Below the pieces are notes generated by a model. The model was not told where the DNA came from, did no database searches, and saw nothing but the letters and a program-made list of their open reading frames with translations. Position numbers and translations under genes: made by a program. From JANMDU01 sp031418715 (GTDB lineage Bacteria > Pseudomonadota > Gammaproteobacteria > Burkholderiales > Burkholderiaceae_C), in assembly GCA_031418715.1 (NCBI GenBank), contig JANOJL010000002.1, forward strand, positions 124,001-188,000: a stretch of DNA of 64,000 bases, in the 5' to 3' direction. Positions 8,729-17,157 of this stretch are shown in pieces; the first letter of the stretch is position 1, and each line of letters opens with the position of its first letter.

Positions 8729-10084
8729 ATGCACCACATCATCCTAGGCGCCGGACCTGCTGGCGTGATTGCTGCCGAAACCATCCGCAAGTACGCACCC
8801 CAGGATCAAATCACGATCATCGGCGATGAAAACGAAGCGCCTTACTCCCGCATGGCGATTCCTTATTTGCTCATCGGCCAAGTGGGTGAAGAAGGCACGC
8901 ATCTCCGTCATACGGAAGGGCACTTTGACAAGCTTGCCATTACCGTTAAGCGTGGCGTACGAGCCAAAATGCTCGACTCTGCCAAACGCAGCATCGAGCT
9001 GAGCGATGGCAGCCACATCAGCTACGACAGGTTGCTGATTGCCACCGGCTCCTCGCCCATGACACCACCCATTCCAGGCATCAACGGCCCTGGTGTGCAC
9101 AGTTGCTGGACGCTCGCTGACGCTCGCGCGATTGCCAGCCTGGCCAAGCCCGGTGCCAAGGTGATCCAGATGGGTGCGGGCTTCATTGGCTGCATCATCA
9201 TGGAGTCGCTCAAGCAGTGTGGCGTTGAGCTCACGGTGGTGGAAATGGGCGATCGCATGGTGCCGCGCATGATGGGACCGACGGCGGGCGGCATGATCAA
9301 GGATTGGTGCGAGAAAGAGGGCGTGAAGGTTTATACCGGCGCGAAAGTCGAGGCGATCGAGCGGGGCGCCGATACCGATCAAGGCTTGCTCGGGAAAATC
9401 GCTGAGGTGGTGGGCATCGGCCAAAGCAGCATGCCCAGCGGCAACATGACAGTGCGCCTATCTACCGGTCAAAGACTCGAAGCAGATCTGGTGATCAGCG
9501 CCACCGGTGTCAAGCCCAATATCGGGTTCCTTGAAAACTCGGGTGTGCGCTGCTTGCTGGGCGTGCTCACGGACGAACACCTGCAAACTAATGTGCCCGG
9601 CATTTACGCCGCTGGCGACTGCGCCGAAGCCTTTGACAAGGTCAGCGGAAAAACCATCGTCAGCGCCATTCAACCCAACGCCGCCGACCAGGCCCGCGTG
9701 GCGGCGCTCAACATGGTGGGCCACAAGGCAGAGCTGCGTGGCGTCACGCAAATCAACGTGTTGGATACCTTGGGCATGATCTCCACCAGTTTTGGCGACT
9801 GGCAAGGCCGCCCCGGCGGCGAGCATGTGGAGCTCACCGATGTGGCTGGTGGCCGCCATCTGAGCCTGCAGTTTCAGGGCGACGTCTTGGTGGGCTGCAA
9901 CAGCGTCGGCTGGACGGATCACGTCGGCGCCATGCGCGGATTGGTGGAAGGGCAAATCCACATGGGCGAATGGAAAGACCGATTGAAGAATGACCCAACG
10001 CAGCTGATGGCCGCCTACATCGCGACCGCGCAAGGCCAGAACGATTGGAATGGCGCATCGGACATGGCAAGGCGTGGACGATAA
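8729..10084 (+). CDS. aorC: FAD-dependent NAD(P)H:acceptor oxidoreductase subunit of aldehyde oxidoreductase
   Basis: 451 residues from the ATG after AAGGGG. The N-terminal Rossmann loop HHIILGAGPAGVIAAE binds FAD; YSRMAIPYLL follows, then a second nucleotide loop KVIQMGAGFIGCIIMESL for NAD(P)H, and the late TNVPGIYAAGDCAEA motif that closes FAD binding. This is the class-I pyridine nucleotide-disulfide reductase fold without a CxxxxC redox pair. In AorABC-type enzymes the FAD subunit passes electrons to or from NAD. Its position downstream of the catalytic gene supports that role. Confidence 0.85.
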   Translation: MHHIILGAGPAGVIAAETIRKYAPQDQITIIGDENEAPYSRMAIPYLLIGQVGEEGTHLRHTEGHFDKLAITVKRGVRAKMLDSAKRSIELSDGSHISYDRLLIATGSSPMTPPIPGINGPGVHSCWTLADARAIASLAKPGAKVIQMGAGFIGCIIMESLKQCGVELTVVEMGDRMVPRMMGPTAGGMIKDWCEKEGVKVYTGAKVEAIERGADTDQGLLGKIAEVVGIGQSSMPSGNMTVRLSTGQRLEADLVISATGVKPNIGFLENSGVRCLLGVLTDEHLQTNVPGIYAAGDCAEAFDKVSGKTIVSAIQPNAADQARVAALNMVGHKAELRGVTQINVLDTLGMISTSFGDWQGRPGGEHVELTDVAGGRHLSLQFQGDVLVGCNSVGWTDHVGAMRGLVEGQIHMGEWKDRLKNDPTQLMAAYIATAQGQNDWNGASDMARRGR

Positions 10085-10129
10085 GTTGAGCCCAGGACGC
10101 ATCTCGCTTAGCTTGCTAGACTCTTTGTT

Positions 10130-10384
10130 ATGAACATCACGCTCAAACTCTTCGCCTCGCTTACCGATCACTTGCCCCCCGAATCCCGCAGAAGCAATAT
10201 CGTGGCGCTGCAAGTGGATGAAGGTGCAAGCATTTTGCAGGTCATCGAGCCCTTTGGCTTGCCGATGAAGCTCGTGCATCTGGTGCTCGTCAACGGCCAT
10301 TACATCCAACCAGAAGACCGCGCAACTCGGGCTTTGGTGGAAGGCGATGTGCTCGCCATTTGGCCGCCGATTGCTGGCGGGTAG
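10130..10384 (+). CDS. MoaD/ThiS-family sulfur carrier protein
   Basis: 84 residues with the beta-grasp pattern (MNITLKLFASLTDHLP, then VLVNGHYIQPEDRATRALVEGDVLAIWPPIAGG) and the diagnostic C-terminal Gly-Gly, which in this family is adenylated and thiocarboxylated to donate sulfur to metallopterin. Placed in the AOR operon it is probably a dedicated carrier for tungstopterin synthesis, similar to the MoaD-like gene found in other bacterial aor operons. It ends just before a dispersed repeat copy. Confidence 0.85.
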   Translation: MNITLKLFASLTDHLPPESRRSNIVALQVDEGASILQVIEPFGLPMKLVHLVLVNGHYIQPEDRATRALVEGDVLAIWPPIAGG

Positions 10385-10391
10385 ATCAGTG

Positions 10392-10460
10392 GTTAGTATC
10401 ATTTTAATAGCTAGCTGTTCAATATCTATAACGGCGATCGGCAGTTTTTCTTCTTAAGAC
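10392..10460 (+). repeat. Dispersed TATAACGG repeat, intergenic copy
   Basis: Begins with TAGTATCATTTTAATAGCTA (imperfect palindrome), then an AATATCTATAACGG core and a T-rich tail ending CTTAAGACC. It fills the gap between the MoaD-like and the small hypothetical gene. The same organisation is seen in the other copies listed in this window. Confidence 0.75.
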
Positions 10461-10463
10461 CCC

Positions 10464-10763
10464 ATGCAAAGCCACTATGCAGAGCAGTTTGACCGCGAAA
10501 TGGGTTGCACCGAAACTGAATGGCTCGGCTGGCTGCCAGCAGCGATGGGCGATGTGCCGTGGCAGCAGCAACCCAGCACCTTGCATGCCCAGTTAGGCGA
10601 CGGCAGCCTCAATATTCATTGGCAAACCGGCGAGCCGCGCCGCATCGCCCTCATCAGCATGCCGCGCCTGCTCGTCAGCTTTCGGTTTGAAGGCTTGGAT
10701 GACGCGCAGCGCTACGCATTTATGAAGCGCTTTGATCTGTATATGCAGCGCGGCGGTGGATAA
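10464..10763 (+). CDS. Hypothetical protein in aldehyde oxidoreductase operon
   Basis: 99 residues; I do not recognise a named domain. It has no signal peptide or membrane segment and is rich in Trp and Met with an even alpha/beta composition (EWLGWLPAAMG near the start, PRRIALISMPRLLVSFRF in the middle, RYAFMKRFDLYMQRGGG at the end). The gene stands between the MoaD-like and XdhC-like genes with a 15-bp gap to the latter, so co-transcription with XdhC is likely. A role in cofactor handling is only guilt by association. Confidence 0.6.
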   Translation: MQSHYAEQFDREMGCTETEWLGWLPAAMGDVPWQQQPSTLHAQLGDGSLNIHWQTGEPRRIALISMPRLLVSFRFEGLDDAQRYAFMKRFDLYMQRGGG

Positions 10764-10778
10764 GCCAAAATCCCAGCC

Positions 10779-11864
10779 ATGGAAAATCTAGATGTGATGG
10801 TCTTGCGCCAACTGCGCGATTGGCGGCTGGCGGGCAAGAAAGCGCTGCTGGCCACGGTCGTGCGCACCTGGGGTTCTTCGCCTCGGCCTGTGGGCTCGAT
10901 CATGGTGCTTTGCGAGAGCGGGGCGGTGGTGGGCTCGGTGTCGGGCGGGTGCATTGAGGATGATTTGATTGATCGGTTTACCAAAGCCTATTCTGGTGTT
11001 GGTTCGGGTGTTGCAGATCCCCATGTAGAGCGCACGATACCCTCTGGCGCTCCGCAGTTCATCAAATACGGCATCAGTGCGGATGAAGCGCATCAATTTG
11101 GCCTGCCCTGCGGCGGCACGCTGGAGCTGCTGCTGGAATTTGATCCCGATGCGGCTCTTCTTGCTGAGCTGGTGAAGGCGCTTGAAGCAGGGCGCTTGAT
11201 GTTGCGCACGGTGCAGCTTGCAACGGGTGCGGTGACGCAAAGCGAGAGCGCTGCGCCGCAAGAGCTGGCGGTGAATGCGCAGCAGCTGTCTAACACCTTC
11301 GGCCCCGAATACCGCATGCTGCTGATCGGCGCGGGGCAGCTCGCGGAATATTTGGCCACGATGGCACTGTTTAACGGCTTTGCGGTCACGGTGTGCGATC
11401 CGCGTGACGAGTATCGCGGCGCATGGAGCGTTGCGCAGGCCGCCCTCACCACCGATATGCCTGACGATATGGTCAAAGCCTTCCGGCCAGACAGCCGCTG
11501 TTGCGTGATCGCGCTCACGCATGATCCCAAGCTAGACGATCTGGCCTTGCTGGAAGCCCTTCAAACTCCCGCTTTTTACATCGGGGCGATCGGTAGCCGC
11601 CGCAATAACGCCCTGCGCCATGCCCGCATGAAAGAGCATTTTGAGCAGACGGATGAAAGCCTTGCGCGCCTGCGCGGCCCGATTGGCATCTACATCGGCA
11701 GCAAGCTGCCCAGTGAAATCGCGGTCAGCATCATGGCCGAAATCCTCGCCGTGAAAAACGGCGTGAAGCTGCCGCGCGAGATGGAAGTGGCGCTGGCGAA
11801 AGACGAATTAGAAGTTGCGCCGAACGAAGCGGAGAGTGCGTTGATCTGCCAGCGTTTGCGTTGA
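10779..11864 (+). CDS. XdhC/CoxI-family molybdenum/tungsten enzyme maturation factor
   Basis: 361 residues. The N-terminal XdhC domain has LLATVVRTWGSSPRPVGSIM and GSVSGGCIEDDLI. The C-terminal Rossmann domain contains MLLIGAGQLAEYLATMALF and YIGAIGSRRNNALRHARM. XdhC-type proteins bind molybdopterin cofactor and mediate its sulfuration and insertion into apo-enzyme. No xanthine dehydrogenase gene is nearby, so here it may serve the W cofactor of AOR, which would be a less usual client (inference). A dispersed repeat begins directly after the stop codon. Confidence 0.85.
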   Translation: MENLDVMVLRQLRDWRLAGKKALLATVVRTWGSSPRPVGSIMVLCESGAVVGSVSGGCIEDDLIDRFTKAYSGVGSGVADPHVERTIPSGAPQFIKYGISADEAHQFGLPCGGTLELLLEFDPDAALLAELVKALEAGRLMLRTVQLATGAVTQSESAAPQELAVNAQQLSNTFGPEYRMLLIGAGQLAEYLATMALFNGFAVTVCDPRDEYRGAWSVAQAALTTDMPDDMVKAFRPDSRCCVIALTHDPKLDDLALLEALQTPAFYIGAIGSRRNNALRHARMKEHFEQTDESLARLRGPIGIYIGSKLPSEIAVSIMAEILAVKNGVKLPREMEVALAKDELEVAPNEAESALICQRLR

Positions 11865-11929
11865 AACGCTATCAATTCAATAGCTGCTTGCGTATATTTT
11901 ATAACGGTGAGAAGCCGAAAAGTCTATAA
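11865..11929 (+). repeat. Dispersed TATAACGG repeat, near full-length copy
   Basis: GCTATCAATTCAATAGC (imperfect palindrome) is followed by TGCTTGCGTATATTTTATAACGG and a tail GAAGCCGAAAAGTCTATAAAA. It lies between the convergent XdhC-like and alcohol dehydrogenase genes and is the clearest reference copy of the family in this window. Confidence 0.8.
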
Positions 11930-11931
11930 AA

Positions 11932-13074
11932 CTAGAGCTTCATCGACTCGCCCAGCAACCCCGCGTATTCCTCTCGCGTGGCGATGCGTGGATTGGTTTT
12001 ATGGCAATGGTCGACCATCGCGCCGTCGATGATTTTCTCGTAAAGATCCGTGGTGACGCCCATGTCACTCAGGCCTTTGGGCAGGCCGAGGCGGTGCACC
12101 ATGTCTTGCAAAGCGGGGATCACGTCGATGCCTGAACTGAGGTTCATGGCTTGGGCCATACGGCTCATGCGGTCTTCTTTTTGCACGGATTCTGTTGTGG
12201 CGTTGTAGCGCACCACGGCGGGCAGGAACATGGCGTTGAGCGTTCCATGGTGCAGGCGGGGGTTGACGCCGCCTAAGCTGTGCGAGAGGCTGTGCACGCA
12301 GCCCAGGCCCTTTTGGAAGGCCATTGCGCCTTGCATGCTGGCGCTCATGAGGTGGAATCTGGCTTCAGCGTCTGCCCCATTTTTCGTGGCGCGCTCGATA
12401 TGCGCCCAGCCTCGGCGCAGGCCGTCTAGGGCGATGCCGTCTGCGGGCGGGTTGAAGCTGGGTGCTAAAAAGGTTTCGATGCAATGGGCAATCGCATCCA
12501 TGCCGGTGGCAGCTGTCAATCCAGCGGGCAGGCCGAGCGTGAGCTGGGGGTCGCAGATGGCGGCTTTGGGGACGAGATGCCAGCTGTGAAAGCCCAGCTT
12601 GCGGCCATCTTCCACGATCAGAATAGCGCCGCGAGCGACTTCAGAGCCGGTGCCGCTGGTGGTGGGTACGGCGATGATGGGGGCGACGCGATCGCTAATA
12701 CGAGGCGAGCCGCCTTCGATCGTGGCGTAGGTTTTGAGGCTGCCTTCTTGTGTGGCGATGATGGCGATACCTTTAGCGCAATCGATGGCTGAGCCGCCGC
12801 CAACTGCGATCAAGCCATCACATCCAGCATGACGATAGGCTAGAGCGCCGGCTTGCACGGCGGCCTCGGTCGGGTTGCTCGGCACATCGTCAAAAATCGC
12901 GGCGGGTTGCCTGCCTAAAGCGGCAATCGCTTTGTCAACAATGCCAGCCGCGCGCACACCTTTGTCTGTAACGATCATAGGCCGCCGGATGCCCACACGC
13001 TCGCATTCGGCTTTGAGCGTGGAAATTGCGCCGTGGTCAAACTGGATATGGGTGACGTAGTAGATATAAGCCAT
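11932..13074 (-). CDS. Iron-containing alcohol dehydrogenase
   Basis: 380 residues, matching the group III (iron) alcohol dehydrogenase family: VPTTSGTGSEVARGAIL, GLPAGLTAATGMDAIAHCIET supplying Asp and His metal ligands, and HSLSHSLGGVNPRLHHGTLNA supplying further His ligands. NAD-binding GGGSAIDCAKGIAI is present. The start at ATG 13074 gives MAYIYYVTHI; an upstream ATG adds five residues. It lies convergent to the AOR operon, so alcohol to aldehyde (this enzyme) to acid (AOR) is a reasonable metabolic pairing, though not proven. Confidence 0.88.
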   Translation of the reverse strand: MAYIYYVTHIQFDHGAISTLKAECERVGIRRPMIVTDKGVRAAGIVDKAIAALGRQPAAIFDDVPSNPTEAAVQAGALAYRHAGCDGLIAVGGGSAIDCAKGIAIIATQEGSLKTYATIEGGSPRISDRVAPIIAVPTTSGTGSEVARGAILIVEDGRKLGFHSWHLVPKAAICDPQLTLGLPAGLTAATGMDAIAHCIETFLAPSFNPPADGIALDGLRRGWAHIERATKNGADAEARFHLMSASMQGAMAFQKGLGCVHSLSHSLGGVNPRLHHGTLNAMFLPAVVRYNATTESVQKEDRMSRMAQAMNLSSGIDVIPALQDMVHRLGLPKGLSDMGVTTDLYEKIIDGAMVDHCHKTNPRIATREEYAGLLGESMKL

Positions 13075-13130
13075 GGTGCGTAGTCTCAAATAGTTTTGTA
13101 AGATGATTGACTTTACACCGAGGAGCTTGC

Positions 13131-14003
13131 ATGCGATTACTTAAAACACTTGCCACCGCCGCAGCAGTGATATTGGCGACACTTCCTCTCTCTGCCCACG
13201 CCTGCATGAGCGATGCGGATGTGGCGGCGCTGCTGGCCAGCTACACCGCCAAAACGCCCGCAGTCAATCCTGAAGGCTTGACCGACGAGGCCGGCGCGTG
13301 CAGCCGCGGCAAGCTCACGGCGTTGATGGAAAAGAGTGGGGCAAAGCTGGTGGGCTACAAAGCCGGTTTGACCAATCCCGCCGTGCAAAAGCGCTTCAAC
13401 ACCGATCGCCCGGTGTGGGGCAAGCTATATGAAAACATGCTGCTCAAAGACGGCGCTACGGTCGATGCAGCCTTCGGCGCACGCGCTTTGTTTGAGGCCG
13501 ACATGCTGGTGCGTGTGAGCAGCGAGGCGATCAACTCCTCCAAAACACCGATGGATGTGCTCAATGCGATCGATCAAATCATTCCTTTCATTGAGCTACC
13601 TGATTTGGTGGTGCAAGCGCCGCCTCGGCTCAATGGCGCGGCCATTAGCGCGATCAACGTGGGTGCGCGGCTGGGCGTGCTGGGCCAGCCGATTGCCGCC
13701 CCCGCCACGCGAGCAGAAAAATACCAAATGCTCGATGCGCTGCGCGATATGCAGGTGACGATGACTGATGCTGCCGGCGTCAACCTAGGCGGTGGCAAAG
13801 GCTCAGATATTTTGGAGCATCCACTCAACGCCGTCGTTTGGCTTGCGCAAGCCTTGGCCAAAGAAGGGCAGAGCATGAAGGTGGGGCAATTGATCAGTCT
13901 CGGCTCGTTTTCTCCGCTCGTGCCAACCAAAGCAGGGCTGAACGTGCGGGTCAACTACGCGGGTCTGCCGGGCGCCAAGCCTGTGACCGTGAGCTTCAAG
14001 TAG
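13131..14003 (+). CDS. Exported 2-keto-4-pentenoate hydratase-like protein
   Basis: 290 residues from an ATG preceded by GAGGAG. Residues 1-22 form a Sec signal peptide (MRLLKTLATAAAVILATLPL, then SAHA/C). The rest resembles the hydratase side of the fumarylacetoacetate hydrolase superfamily: GYKAGLTNPAVQKRF, WGKLYENMLL, ALFEADMLVRVS, IPFIELPDLV and the LGGGKGSDILEHPLNAVVWLA region. Relatives such as MhpD are cytoplasmic enzymes of aromatic breakdown, so an exported form is unusual. Its substrate is unknown. Confidence 0.78.
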   Translation: MRLLKTLATAAAVILATLPLSAHACMSDADVAALLASYTAKTPAVNPEGLTDEAGACSRGKLTALMEKSGAKLVGYKAGLTNPAVQKRFNTDRPVWGKLYENMLLKDGATVDAAFGARALFEADMLVRVSSEAINSSKTPMDVLNAIDQIIPFIELPDLVVQAPPRLNGAAISAINVGARLGVLGQPIAAPATRAEKYQMLDALRDMQVTMTDAAGVNLGGGKGSDILEHPLNAVVWLAQALAKEGQSMKVGQLISLGSFSPLVPTKAGLNVRVNYAGLPGAKPVTVSFK

Positions 14004-14038
14004 ACGTCATTTTGCAAGCTTCAGTTTTAACGCCCGCG

Positions 14039-14992
14039 ATGCGCGGCGTGCTTGAACGCATGGCTCGGATTCAGTCCAAGCCGAATTACGTGCCAATCCA
14101 TCGCCTGCCTCAGGCGCAGGCGCGTGAGCTGTATGCGCTAGGGGCGGATGTGCTGGAAGTGCAAGCTGCGGTGCTTGCGCGCGTGCTCGATGTAGGCATG
14201 ATCAACCGCCATGGCCAGACTCTGGCGCTGCGCTTTTATGCGCCTGCGCAAGATCGCGATTTGCCAGTTTTGCTGTTTTTTCATGGCGGTGGGTTCACGA
14301 TTGGTGGCATTCAAACGCATGACATACTGTGTCGCGAGCTGGCGAGTCGCTCGGGTTGCGCGGTGCTTTCGGTGGACTATCGGCTGGCGCCGGAGCATCC
14401 GTTTCCGGCGGCGTTTGATGACGCGTGGGACGCGCTGCATTGGCTGCTAGCTGAAGGCGCGGCGCTGGGCGTGGACGTGTCGCGCATCGCATTTGGTGGC
14501 GATAGTGCGGGTGGCACGATTGCCGCAAGCTTGGCGCATCTGGCGCGCGACGCGGGCATTCACGTGGCGCTGCAGTTGCTGATTTATCCGGGCACATCGG
14601 GTGGCACAGATGCGCTGCGATTTGCCTCGCACGGACATTACGGGCAAGGGCATGTCCTCGCAACGGAACATATTGACTACTTTTTTGATAGCACTCTGCG
14701 CAGAGTAGATAGGGGCCACTGGCTGTTTTCGCCCTTAAATGCACCTCGTTTTGAGGATTTGGCCCCTTGCTGGATGGCGCTGGCCGAATTTGACCCGCTG
14801 TTTGACGAAGGCCTCGTCTATGCCGATGCGCTGCGCGTCGCGGGCGTGACTGTGGCTTTGGAAATTTATCGCGGCGTGACCCACGAATTCATCAAAATGG
14901 GGCGTGTTCTTCCAGAGGCGCGGCAGTTTCATCAAGACGCCGCCGCCGCTTTGACGCAAGCCCTAAAACCTAGACTCTCAAACTCATCATGA
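14039..14992 (+). CDS. Alpha/beta hydrolase, hormone-sensitive-lipase-type esterase
   Basis: 317 residues. It carries the oxyanion motif FFHGGGFTIGG, the nucleophile elbow FGGDSAGGTIAAS (GDSAG), an acid in EFDPLFDEG and a His in GVTHEF, which together make the HSL (family IV) esterase/lipase signature. DYRLAPEHPFPAAF is also characteristic. No signal peptide is seen. The start ATG was chosen after the upstream gene's stop; an earlier frame overlapping that gene lacks family similarity. It overlaps the next gene by ATGA. Confidence 0.88.
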   Translation: MRGVLERMARIQSKPNYVPIHRLPQAQARELYALGADVLEVQAAVLARVLDVGMINRHGQTLALRFYAPAQDRDLPVLLFFHGGGFTIGGIQTHDILCRELASRSGCAVLSVDYRLAPEHPFPAAFDDAWDALHWLLAEGAALGVDVSRIAFGGDSAGGTIAASLAHLARDAGIHVALQLLIYPGTSGGTDALRFASHGHYGQGHVLATEHIDYFFDSTLRRVDRGHWLFSPLNAPRFEDLAPCWMALAEFDPLFDEGLVYADALRVAGVTVALEIYRGVTHEFIKMGRVLPEARQFHQDAAAALTQALKPRLSNSS

Positions 14993-15846
14993 AACGAAGC
15001 GATTTCCGATTTTTTCACCGTCTGCGCGTGCGCTGGGCGGAAGTTGACATGCAAAAGATCGTCTTCAACGGCCATTACCTGATGTATTTCGACACTGCCG
15101 TGGCAGACTACTGGCGCGCACTGGCTCTGCCGTATGAGGAGGCCATGCACCAGCTGGGCGGCGATCTCTATGTGAAGAAAGCCACGTTGGAATACAACGC
15201 TTCAGCGCGCTATGACGACACGCTGGATATCGGCATGCGCTGCGCAAAAATCGGCAATTCTTCCATGCTCATGGAAGGCGGAATTTTTCATGGCGACAAG
15301 CTCTTAGTAAGCGGTGAGCTGCTTTATGTGTATGCCGACCCCGCCACGCAAACCTCACGGCGCATACCGGATCAGCTGCGCAGCCTGTTCGAAGGCTTTG
15401 AAAAAGGCGAGGCGATGACGCGCGTGCAGGTGGGCACTTGGCAGGAGCTGGAGCGCTATGCGGCGAGCGTGCGCACGGAGGTTTTCGTCGAAGAGCAGGG
15501 CATTGCTCGCGAAGATGAATGGGATGAGGCTGACAAAACGGCGGTGCATGCCGTGGTCTATAACCGTATGGACATGCCGCTGGCTACGGGGCGATTGCTT
15601 ATTGCCGCCCCGGGTGTGGGCAAGGTCGGACGCATGGCATCCAAAAGAGTGCTGCGCGGCAGCCGGCTCGGGCGGCAAGTGCTTGAAGCACTGGTTCAAA
15701 AAGCCAAGCAGCGTGGTGACAAAGAGGTCATCCTCCATGCCCAGCGCAGCGCGGCAGGCTTTTATGCAAAATCAGGCTTTACCGAGCGCGGCGCGCCGTT
15801 TGATGAAGTCGGTATTGCGCATGTTGAAATGTTTAAAACTCTCTAA
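14989..15846 (+). CDS. Fusion of YbgC-type acyl-CoA thioesterase and GNAT acetyltransferase
   Basis: 285 residues in two parts. Residues 1 to about 140 are a hot-dog thioesterase like YbgC: RVRWAEVDMQKIVFNGHYLMY, with the Asp of the active-site loop, and a later YDDTLDIGMRCAKIGNSS. Residues about 143-285 form a GNAT domain like ElaA: EVFVEEQGIAREDEWDEAD, GRLLIAAPGVGKVGRMAS, and the YAKSGFTERG end. An internal Met at about residue 142 (MTRVQVGTW) marks the junction. The frame is continuous. Overlap with the esterase suggests joint handling of acyl groups. Confidence 0.85.
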   Translation: MKRSDFRFFHRLRVRWAEVDMQKIVFNGHYLMYFDTAVADYWRALALPYEEAMHQLGGDLYVKKATLEYNASARYDDTLDIGMRCAKIGNSSMLMEGGIFHGDKLLVSGELLYVYADPATQTSRRIPDQLRSLFEGFEKGEAMTRVQVGTWQELERYAASVRTEVFVEEQGIAREDEWDEADKTAVHAVVYNRMDMPLATGRLLIAAPGVGKVGRMASKRVLRGSRLGRQVLEALVQKAKQRGDKEVILHAQRSAAGFYAKSGFTERGAPFDEVGIAHVEMFKTL

Positions 15847-15855
15847 GAATCATTC

Positions 15856-16596
15856 ATGAAAATCACTGAACAACTCACCAGCCGCCAAGTTTCCACCCGC
15901 ATTGCAGACCCCAGCAGCGTCGATCAAGCGATCCTGAGCCGTTATTCCAATCGCGCTTTCCTTCCCAAAGAAGTAGAAAAAGAAAAGATCGAACACATCC
16001 TGCAAATCGCAGCCCGCGCGCCCAGCGGCACCAATACGCAGCCCTGGAAGGTTTATGTTTTACAAGACGCAAAAAAAGATGAGTTGGTGCAAAAAGTCTG
16101 CGCTGCACATGATGCAATTTCAGCCAACCCGGAGCTGGCTAAAGAATATGCCGAGAGCTACGACTACTACCCCGAAAAATGGGTATCGCCCTATATCGAC
16201 CGCCGCCGTGAATGCGGTTTTGGTCTCTATGGCGTGCTGAGCATTGCCAAAGGCGACAAAGCCGCCATGCATGCGCAGCAGCAGCGCAATTTCCGGTTTT
16301 TTGATGCGCCCGTGGGCTTGATGTTTACCATCGACAAAGTGATGGGGCGCGGCAGCTTGCTTGATTACGGTATGTTTTTGCAAAGCTTGATGGTGGCCGC
16401 GCGTGCGCAAGGCCTACACACATGCCCGCAAGCGGCGTGGAACGGGTTTTCAAAGATCATCTTGCCGTATGTGGGTGCGCAAGATCACGAAATGCTGGTC
16501 TGCGGCATGAGCCTGGGCTATGCCGATGAATCTGCTTTGGTGAATACATTTGCCACCACGCGCGTGGATGCGCAAAACTTTACCGCTTGGCTCTGA
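15856..16596 (+). CDS. Nitroreductase family flavoprotein
   Basis: 246 residues. SRYSNRAFLPKEVEKEKIEHIL and AARAPSGTNTQPWKVYVL form the FMN-binding start of the nitroreductase family; GMFLQSLMVAARAQGLHTCPQAAW and the final CGMSLGYAD are also typical. Family members reduce nitro groups, quinones or enones with NAD(P)H. The gene begins 10 bases after the fusion gene and probably ends the hydratase-esterase-thioesterase transcript. Confidence 0.87.
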   Translation: MKITEQLTSRQVSTRIADPSSVDQAILSRYSNRAFLPKEVEKEKIEHILQIAARAPSGTNTQPWKVYVLQDAKKDELVQKVCAAHDAISANPELAKEYAESYDYYPEKWVSPYIDRRRECGFGLYGVLSIAKGDKAAMHAQQQRNFRFFDAPVGLMFTIDKVMGRGSLLDYGMFLQSLMVAARAQGLHTCPQAAWNGFSKIILPYVGAQDHEMLVCGMSLGYADESALVNTFATTRVDAQNFTAWL

Positions 16597-16603
16597 AAGC
16601 GAC

Positions 16604-16948
16604 TCAGTTATTTGACAAAGGGCTGGGCCGCGAATTCATGCCCTTGGTGAGCAGACCTTCAAACTGAAGATTGACACTGCGCAAATGTGCGGCTGCTACG
16701 CGCTCGCCATGAAGAGTAGACAAAGCGCCCATCCATTCGCTGCGCAAATACCAAATCGCTTCTGCATCAGCCGCAAACATCAAACGGCGGCGCAAAGCAG
16801 GATAGGTCGCCGCGCCGTTTTCACCAAGCGTGCTGAGCATCGACAGGCGTATTTCTTCTGTGCGCTCATTGAGCACAGCTTCAGAAGGCGCTGGCAACAT
16901 GCCCACGGCTCCAAAAAATGATGCAGAAGCAGATTTAAGCCAGCTCAT
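16604..16948 (-). CDS. Hypothetical protein
   Basis: 114 residues, unrecognised. It is mainly helical: VLNERTEEIRLSMLSTLGE, YPALRRRLMFAADAEAIWYL and EWMGALSTLHGERVAAAHL. A weakly hydrophobic N-terminus (SASASFFGAVGMLPAPS) is not a convincing signal peptide. It is convergent with the nitroreductase gene and preceded by about 200 bp of AT-rich sequence that presumably carries its promoter. No function is proposed. Confidence 0.55.
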   Translation of the reverse strand: MSWLKSASASFFGAVGMLPAPSEAVLNERTEEIRLSMLSTLGENGAATYPALRRRLMFAADAEAIWYLRSEWMGALSTLHGERVAAAHLRSVNLQFEGLLTKGMNSRPSPLSNN

Positions 16949-17157
16949 CGAAAAATACCTTGTGAGATACGTCAGTCAAACCAGTACCCTGACTTTTTTT
17001 ATTAAACCCAGGCTTCACGATAAACCAACTGTATGAAATTGGCAAGAATTACCCATCAATAAAAAGGGTTAATTATCAAGAAAACAACAATTGAATCATC
17101 TAGTTAGGAACACTTTGTAATGTTTTGGATTAAAAAACAATAGTGAGCTTGCGTGAC

